Assembly: GCA_017435565.1 (NCBI GenBank)
Contig: JAFSEU010000012.1
Location: forward strand, 1 to 64,000
Reading direction: 5' to 3'
Source: Oscillospiraceae bacterium
Lineage (GTDB): Bacteria; Bacillota; Clostridia; Oscillospirales; Ruminococcaceae
DNA: 64,000 nucleotides
Numbering within the stretch: the first letter of the stretch is position 1; each line of letters opens with the position of its first letter. Position numbers and translations under genes: made by a program. This document shows, one piece after another, positions 59,140 to 64,000 of this stretch. The notes beneath the pieces were generated by a model. It saw only the letters and a program-made list of their open reading frames with translations, was not told the origin of the DNA and did not search any database.

Positions 59140-60390
59140 ATGAAAAAGGATATAAAAATAGCCGTAGCCGGAACGGGCTATGTTGGGCTTTCTATGGCAG
59201 TGCTTTTGTCGCAGCACAATGAAGTTTATGCTGTTGATATTATTCCTGAAAAGGTTGAGATGATCAATAACAAAAAGTCTCCTATTCAGGATAATGAAAT
59301 TGAAGAGTATCTTGCAAACAAGGAGCTTAAGCTTACTGCAACGCTTGACGCTGAAAGAGCATACGAGGATGCAGATTTTGTTATAATTGCGGCGCCTACA
59401 AATTATGACACAGTTAAGAATTATTTTGACACGTCGGCAGTTGAAGCTGTAATTGAGCTTGTAATGAAGTATAACCCTGACGCAATAATGGTTATAAAAT
59501 CGACTGTTCCGGTGGGATATACAAAATCTATACGCGAAAAGACGGGCAGTAGAAATATAATATTCAGTCCCGAATTTTTGAGAGAATCAAAGGCGTTGTA
59601 TGATAATCTTTATCCTTCAAGAATTATTGTAGGAACGGATATGGATGACGAGCGCCTTGTTGAAGCTGCGCACACATTTGCCGGGCTTTTGCAGCAGGGT
59701 GCCATAAAAGAAAATGTGGACACGTTGTTTATGGGCTTTACAGAAGCTGAAGCAGTCAAACTGTTTGCAAATACCTATCTTGCTCTGCGAGTCAGCTATT
59801 TCAATGAGCTTGATACCTATGCGGAGATGAAGGGTCTTGATACTGAGCAGATTATCAACGGTGTATGTCTTGACCCTCGAATCGGAACGCATTATAACAA
59901 TCCGTCTTTTGGCTACGGCGGATATTGTCTTCCGAAGGATACAAAGCAGCTTTTGGCAAATTACAGGGATGTTCCCGAAAATCTGATTGAAGCAATTGTT
60001 GAGAGTAACCGCACCAGAAAGGGCTTTATTGCAGACAGAGTCCTTGCAAAAGCGGGATATTACAGCTATTACGATCAGAACAGCTACAAGGCTTCGCAGG
60101 AAAAACAGTGCGTCATCGGTGTATACCGCCTTACAATGAAGAGCAACAGCGATAATTTCCGTCAGAGCTCGATTCAGGGTGTTATGAAACGCATCAAGGC
60201 AAAGGGTGCATCGGTTATTATTTATGAACCTACGCTTGAAAATGGGACGACCTTCTTCGGAAGCAAAGTTGTAAATGATCTTGATGAATTTAAAAAATGC
60301 AGTGATGCTATTATAGCAAATCGTTACGACAGCTGCCTTGAAGACGTAGAAGACAAGGTTTATACAAGGGATATTTTCAGAAGAGATTGA
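59140..60390 (+). CDS. ugd: UDP-glucose/nucleotide-sugar 6-dehydrogenase
   Basis: This enzyme oxidises UDP-glucose to UDP-glucuronate in two NAD-dependent steps. The 416-residue protein has the N-terminal NAD motif [12 protein letters not shown], the APTNYD segment, the Lys/Asn active-site region [22 protein letters not shown], and the catalytic Cys in [14 protein letters not shown]. The C-terminal domain follows a linker of helix-rich sequence. A sugar transferase is next, so the two are likely part of exopolysaccharide or capsule synthesis. The substrate could be UDP-Glc or another UDP-hexose. Confidence 0.93.
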   Translation: MKKDIKIAVAGTGYVGLSMAVLLSQHNEVYAVDIIPEKVEMINNKKSPIQDNEIEEYLANKELKLTATLDAERAYEDADFVIIAAPTNYDTVKNYFDTSAVEAVIELVMKYNPDAIMVIKSTVPVGYTKSIREKTGSRNIIFSPEFLRESKALYDNLYPSRIIVGTDMDDERLVEAAHTFAGLLQQGAIKENVDTLFMGFTEAEAVKLFANTYLALRVSYFNELDTYAEMKGLDTEQIINGVCLDPRIGTHYNNPSFGYGGYCLPKDTKQLLANYRDVPENLIEAIVESNRTRKGFIADRVLAKAGYYSYYDQNSYKASQEKQCVIGVYRLTMKSNSDNFRQSSIQGVMKRIKAKGASVIIYEPTLENGTTFFGSKVVNDLDEFKKCSDAIIANRYDSCLEDVEDKVYTRDIFRRD

Positions 60391-60457
60391 TTATTGTGAA
60401 TCGGTTTCTTTTGAGGCTTTGCTGCAAAGCAAAATATTGTAGGGGGAGAGAGTTTGG

Positions 60458-61174
60458 ATGGAAGCTATGGATGCGGTAATGAATCCGGTGACTCAAAGTG
60501 ATTCGCAGTTTACACGAATTAATAAAAAACCGGTTCTCACAAGGGAAGAGGCAAACAGCAGCTCGCTGCGTGCATATCTTATCTTAAAGCGTGCACAAGA
60601 CATTTTCTTTTCGCTGCTGGCTTTAATAGTTTTGTGCATTCCAATGCTCATTGTTGCGTTGATTATATATATTGACAGTCCCGGCGCGTCGCCGTTCTTT
60701 GCACAGAGCAGAGTTGGCAAGGATGGAAAGATTTTCCGCTTCTGGAAATTTCGTTCTATGATTCCGAATGCTGAAAGCAAGCTTGACGATCTTATGCATA
60801 AAAATGAGATGGACGGTCCTGTTTTTAAAATTAAGGACGACCCTCGCATTACACGTGTAGGAAAGTTTATCCGTAAAACAAGCATTGATGAACTGCCGCA
60901 GCTGTGGAATATTCTTAAGGGTGATATGAGCATTGTCGGTCCCAGACCTGCACTGCCCAGAGAGGTTGAGCAATATGGCGAATATGAAAAGCAAAGGCTT
61001 TATATAACGCCCGGTCTTACCTGTTATTGGCAGACGCAGAAGAATCGTAATGACATAAGCTTTGAGCAGTGGCTTGAGCTTGACATTAAATACATAAAAG
61101 AGCGCAGCTTTTTGGTTGACTGGAAAATTATCTTTGCAACTTTTGGCATTGTTCTGCGCGGCAACGGTGAATAA
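60458..61174 (+). CDS. Polyprenyl-phosphate sugar-1-phosphate transferase
   Basis: This enzyme would start exopolysaccharide synthesis by moving a sugar-phosphate onto undecaprenyl phosphate. The 238-residue protein has one TM segment (about 45-70, FFSLLALIVLCIPMLIVALI). Conserved motifs are FFAQSRVGKDGKIFRFWKFRSM, KIKDDPRITRVGKFIRKTSIDELPQLWNIL and SIVGPRPALPREVEQY, all intact. The short N-terminus (no large multi-TM part) resembles WbaP/WcaJ catalytic halves, or CpsE-like proteins in clostridia. A short Gln/Ser-rich N-terminal segment precedes the TM. Confidence 0.92.
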   Translation: MEAMDAVMNPVTQSDSQFTRINKKPVLTREEANSSSLRAYLILKRAQDIFFSLLALIVLCIPMLIVALIIYIDSPGASPFFAQSRVGKDGKIFRFWKFRSMIPNAESKLDDLMHKNEMDGPVFKIKDDPRITRVGKFIRKTSIDELPQLWNILKGDMSIVGPRPALPREVEQYGEYEKQRLYITPGLTCYWQTQKNRNDISFEQWLELDIKYIKERSFLVDWKIIFATFGIVLRGNGE

Positions 61175-61196
61175 GAAATAAACAAAAATATAAATC

Positions 61197-61244
61197 GGCA
61201 AGGGCGTTTTCTGATACTTTTTTCAGAAAACGGCTTGCTTTTTT
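61197..61244 (+). terminator. Intrinsic terminator after the sugar transferase
   Basis: GCAAG-GCGTTTTCTG pairs with CAGAAAACG-CTTGC (one-base irregularity), followed by six T residues. Confidence 0.9.
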
Positions 61245-61266
61245 AAAGCAATGGAGGAATTGTTTT

Positions 61267-62697
61267 ATGCATAACAGTTATGAAAGCCCGTTTTGCACAA
61301 GATATGCAAGCAAGGAAATGCAGTATATTTTTTCCGCAGACAAAAAATTCACAACATGGAGACGGCTTTGGGTAGCGCTCGCAAGGGCCGAACACGAACT
61401 GGGTCTTCCCGTAAGTGCTGAGCAGGTTGCCGAGCTTGAAGCAAATATTGAGAATATTGATTATGAAGCTGTCAAAGAGCGTGAAAAGCTTGTAAGGCAC
61501 GATGTAATGGCACACGTTCATACCTATGGCCTCTGCTGTCCGAATGCAAAGGGAATTATCCATTTGGGCGCAACATCATGCTATGTTGGTGACAATACCG
61601 ATATAATCGTTATGCGTGACGCTTTGAAAATCGTTCGCAGAAAGCTTATATGCGTGCTTGCAAATCTTGCAAAATTTGCAAAAGAATATAAGGATATGCC
61701 GGCGCTTGCATATACACATCTTCAGCCTGCACAACTGACAACAGTCGGCAAGCGTGCAACACTTTGGATGAACGAGCTTTTGATGGATTTGCAGGAGGTT
61801 GAATATCGCATTGCAAGCTTAAAGCTTCTCGGTCAGAAGGGCACAACAGGCACGCAGGCTTCGTTTGTTGAGCTTTTTGACGGTGATGATGAAAAAGTAA
61901 AGGCGCTTGAAGCCAAAATTGCAAAAGAAATGGGCTTTGATTCTGTCGTTCCTGTTTCGGGTCAGACCTATTCAAGAAAGGTTGATGCGCAGGTTCTTGC
62001 GGCATTAAGCGGAATTGCTCAGTCTGCGAGCAAATTTTCATATGATATGCGTATTCTGCAGAGCTTCAAGGAAATGGAAGAACCTTTTGAGGCTAAGCAA
62101 ATCGGTTCTTCGGCAATGCCCTACAAGCGTAATCCGATGCGAAGCGAACGCATAACCGCACTTTCACGTTATGTAATGTGTGATGTAACCAACGCAGCAT
62201 TCACCGCAGGCACTCAGTGGTTTGAGCGCACGCTTGATGATTCGGCAAACAAGCGCATTTCTGTTGCGGAAGGCTTTTTGGCTGTGGATGCAATTCTGAA
62301 TCTTATGATGAATGTCACAAGCGCAATTGTTGTTTATCCAAAAATGATAAACCGCCGTATTATGAATGAGCTTCCCTTTATGGCAAGCGAAAATATAATG
62401 ATGAACGCTGTGAAAAAAGGCGGCGACAGACAGGTGCTTCACGAAAAAATCCGTGAATATTCTGTAATTGCAGGAAAGCGCGTAAAGGAAGAGGGGCTTG
62501 ACAACAATCTCTGCGAGTTGATTCTGGCAGATGAAGAGTTTAAAATCACACGTGATGAGCTTGAATCTATTCTCAAGCCCGAGGCATTTACAGGAAGAAG
62601 CAGTGCACAGGTTGATGAATTCTTAGCTGAGTTTATAAATCCCATTCTTATTGCTAATAAGGATATATTGGGAGAAACGGCTGAAATCAGCGTCTGA
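61267..62697 (+). CDS. purB: Adenylosuccinate lyase
   Basis: PurB performs two fumarate-releasing steps of purine synthesis. The 476-residue protein belongs to the fumarase/aspartase superfamily. It has THLQPAQLTTVGKR (conserved His), the acidic/Ser region, the signature GSSAMPYKRNPMRSERI (GSSxMPxKxNP, about 280-296) and HxE-type helices. AATGGAGGA precedes the ATG. No PurBox or riboswitch is visible in the 22 bases after the upstream terminator, so it may be read through or have its own weak promoter. Confidence 0.96.
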   Translation: MHNSYESPFCTRYASKEMQYIFSADKKFTTWRRLWVALARAEHELGLPVSAEQVAELEANIENIDYEAVKEREKLVRHDVMAHVHTYGLCCPNAKGIIHLGATSCYVGDNTDIIVMRDALKIVRRKLICVLANLAKFAKEYKDMPALAYTHLQPAQLTTVGKRATLWMNELLMDLQEVEYRIASLKLLGQKGTTGTQASFVELFDGDDEKVKALEAKIAKEMGFDSVVPVSGQTYSRKVDAQVLAALSGIAQSASKFSYDMRILQSFKEMEEPFEAKQIGSSAMPYKRNPMRSERITALSRYVMCDVTNAAFTAGTQWFERTLDDSANKRISVAEGFLAVDAILNLMMNVTSAIVVYPKMINRRIMNELPFMASENIMMNAVKKGGDRQVLHEKIREYSVIAGKRVKEEGLDNNLCELILADEEFKITRDELESILKPEAFTGRSSAQVDEFLAEFINPILIANKDILGETAEISV

Positions 62698-62716
62698 GCA
62701 ATAATTTGATAAATAT

Positions 62717-62752
62717 CACACCGGCGAAACAGTTGTTTTGTCGGTGTGTTTT
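62717..62752 (+). terminator. Terminator after purB
   Basis: CACACCG plus CGAAAC pairs with GTTTTG plus CGGTGTG and is followed by TTTT. Confidence 0.85.
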
Positions 62753-62802
62753 ATATAATAGCGGTATAAGTGAAATACGATGCCAAAACTGTAAATATAT
62801 AC

Positions 62803-62831
62803 TTGAAATTTGCAGACAAAAGGTATATAAT
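62803..62831 (+). promoter_or_regulatory. Promoter for the lipid kinase gene
   Basis: TTGAAA (62803-62808), 17-base spacer, TATAAT (62826-62831). Confidence 0.78.
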
Positions 62832-62883
62832 ATCGTTTAGGAAATAAAGAACAATAATGTGTGAACAAGGATAATATAATATT

Positions 62884-62928
62884 ATGAAAGAGGTGGATTA
62901 CAACGAAACGAGCATATTATATAATTAA
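62884..62928 (+). CDS. Possible 14-residue leader peptide
   Basis: ATG AAA GAG GTG GAT TAC starts a 14-residue frame (MKEVDYNETSILYN) that ends at TAA in 62926-62928. AAGGAT lies about 12 bases upstream. It overlaps the start of the lipid kinase in another frame. It may be a translational leader, or only a chance frame made by whatever removed the kinase start codon. Low confidence. Confidence 0.3.
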   Translation: MKEVDYNETSILYN

Positions 62929-63826
62929 CCCGACATCGGGCAAGGGCGCAATCAGAGGCAAGCTCATCTCGATTTTAGAGCCGCTTCAGGCAGCAGGCTA
63001 TGAGGTTACCACGCATATTACCCAAGGGCGGCTTGACGCAACAAACGCTGCAAAATCAGCTTGCGACGAGGAAAGATATGATCTTTTGATGTGTTCGGGC
63101 GGCGACGGAACCCTGAACGAGGTTGTAAACGGCATTATGAGCGCTCAGAAGCGTTTGCCGATTGGATATATACCGTGCGGTACGATGAACGATTTTGCCA
63201 AATGTCTGAAGATTCCCCGCAATTGTGAAAAGGCTGCGGAAGCAATCGCTACAGGAAAAAGGTTCGGTTGTGATATCGGCAAAATTGACGGAAAGCATTT
63301 TACTTATGTTGCCTGCTTCGGAGCGTTTACCGACGTTTCGTATTCAACACCGCAGCAGACCAAGAATATTTTGGGAAACGCGGCGTATTTTCTTGAATGC
63401 TTTAAAAGCACGCTTGGTATCAAAAGCTATCATATGCAGATTGAATATGACGGGGTGCTTATCGAGAATGATTATATTCTCGGTATGGTTGCCAATTCGA
63501 CATCCGTTGCGGGTATGAAGCTGCCGGGAGACATCTCTCTTGAGGATGGTGCCTTCGAGGTTGTTCTTATCAAAAAACCGAATGATATTCTGGAATTGCA
63601 GAAGATTATTACAAAGCTTATTGCTCAGGATGTGAGCACGGAATATATTCAGTATTTCAAGGCCGGTGAAATAAAAATAACCAGTCTTACACCTGTGGCA
63701 TGGTGCATTGACGGTGAATATGGCGGAGAATCTGTAAGTGTGCACATAGAGAATATAAATAAGGCAATAGATATTATAATTCCCGAAAACGGTGAATATA
63801 GCGAAGAGATTGCCGAATCAAACTGA
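62903..63826 (+). CDS. Diacylglycerol/lipid kinase (DgkB/YegS type) with noncanonical start
   Basis: The family N-terminus KRAYYIINPTSGKGA begins at 62906, continuous in frame with SGGDGTLNEVVNGIM and the rest, including the sugar-kinase-like fold region KAGEIKITSLTPVAWCIDGEYGG. The first ATG in this frame is at 63086, which would delete the conserved NPxSGKG element. There is no ATG, GTG or TTG between the in-frame stop at 62885 and 62906. AGGTGG lies 6 bases before ACG 62903 (or abutting ATT 62897). The real start is thus noncanonical, or a base has been lost. About 307 residues; catalytic GGDGT is intact. Confidence 0.82.
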   Translation, partial: TKRAYYIINPTSGKGAIRGKLISILEPLQAAGYEVTTHITQGRLDATNAAKSACDEERYDLLMCSGGDGTLNEVVNGIMSAQKRLPIGYIPCGTMNDFAKCLKIPRNCEKAAEAIATGKRFGCDIGKIDGKHFTYVACFGAFTDVSYSTPQQTKNILGNAAYFLECFKSTLGIKSYHMQIEYDGVLIENDYILGMVANSTSVAGMKLPGDISLEDGAFEVVLIKKPNDILELQKIITKLIAQDVSTEYIQYFKAGEIKITSLTPVAWCIDGEYGGESVSVHIENINKAIDIIIPENGEYSEEIAESN

Positions 63827-63841
63827 TGGGTGATTTTGAAT

Positions 63842-64000
63842 ATGAAAAAGCTTGTGATTTTTGATTTGGACGGAACGCTTGTCAATTCTCTTGAGGATTT
63901 GGCACAGGCCGTAAATTTCGGTTTGCAGTCGATGGGATATGATATCCACGATGTAGAAAGATACCGCTATTTTGTAGGCAACGGAGCAATGAAGCTTTGT
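63842..64000 (+). CDS. HAD phosphatase, phosphoglycolate phosphatase-like, 3'-truncated by the window edge
   Basis: 53 visible residues begin MKKLVIFDLDGTLVNSLEDL, the HAD motif I (DLDGT, both Asp present), followed by a helical cap start with MGYDIHDVERYRYFVGNGAMK. This matches Gph/PGP-type enzymes that remove phosphate from 2-phosphoglycolate. It starts 15 bases after the lipid kinase stop, so it is likely co-transcribed. The remainder lies outside the window. Confidence 0.88.
   Translation, partial: MKKLVIFDLDGTLVNSLEDLAQAVNFGLQSMGYDIHDVERYRYFVGNGAMKLC

Noticed and set aside
63086..63826. ATG at 63086 as the start of the lipid kinase
   Set aside because: It would remove about 60 residues including the conserved NPTSGKG motif, which is encoded in frame upstream.
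1..64000. tRNA, rRNA, insertion sequences, CRISPR arrays, prophage or plasmid genes
   Set aside because: None was seen on reading both strands; no transposase, integrase, terminal repeats, tRNA cloverleaf or rRNA sequence is evident.

Overview
The window looks like chromosomal DNA from a spore-forming Clostridia bacterium, most likely Oscillospiraceae/Ruminococcus-like. The evidence is a SpoIIID gene, Gram-positive lipoproteins, sortase-anchored LPxTG proteins, a dockerin-bearing secreted protein, an ECF vitamin-transporter core, moderate-to-low GC, and many TTGACA/TATAAT promoters with AGGAG ribosome sites. This placement is inference from gene content; no rRNA or tRNA gene was found.

Layout. 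1-9.5 kb, mostly plus strand: the 3' part of tuf, a PH-domain protein, a lipoprotein, an FkbM methyltransferase, ppk1, a membrane protein, acpS, the NAD(P)HX repair enzyme, a second lipoprotein, and a patatin phospholipase preceded by a promoter and a folded leader. 9.5-17 kb: a parvulin-type foldase lipoprotein, an AlaX editing protein, rmuC, spoIIID, metY, and a secreted CAP-domain protein with a Thr-rich linker and a dockerin-like end. 17-24 kb: an ABC-F ATPase, an SDR, a membrane protein with a degenerate transglutaminase-like end, and a MacB-type exporter. 24-36.6 kb, minus strand: a promoter, a c-di-GMP-I riboswitch, a terminator and a 56-codon ORF; then rlmH, a metallo-beta-lactamase-fold protein, murA, a cyclophilin lipoprotein, ecfT-ecfA2-ecfA1, an rRNA-type methyltransferase, a degenerate phosphohexomutase, ruvB, sseB, ruvA, ruvC and an ArsC/Spx-like gene. 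36.7-39 kb: an amidohydrolase and a MATE transporter.

39.4-56.6 kb is the most striking part, a sortase-dependent pilus operon. In order it holds a small coiled-coil protein, a dedicated signal peptidase I, a 4,517-residue LPSTG surface protein, a major pilin and a class C sortase. The giant protein is a chain of Ig-like and CnaB domains. An intact SGNH esterase-type domain, and separately an Ig-like plus carbohydrate-binding-like cassette, are inserted inside single CnaB domains. Next to the operon lies a sigma factor fused to a membrane segment and a large extracytoplasmic domain, with a frameshift near its start.

59-64 kb: ugd and a polyprenyl-phosphate sugar transferase (exopolysaccharide initiation), purB, a diacylglycerol-kinase-type lipid kinase with no normal start codon, and the start of a gph-like HAD phosphatase.

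The best candidates for something undescribed are the c-di-GMP riboswitch controlling an orphan small ORF and the pilus protein with an enzyme and binding modules nested in its stalk domains.
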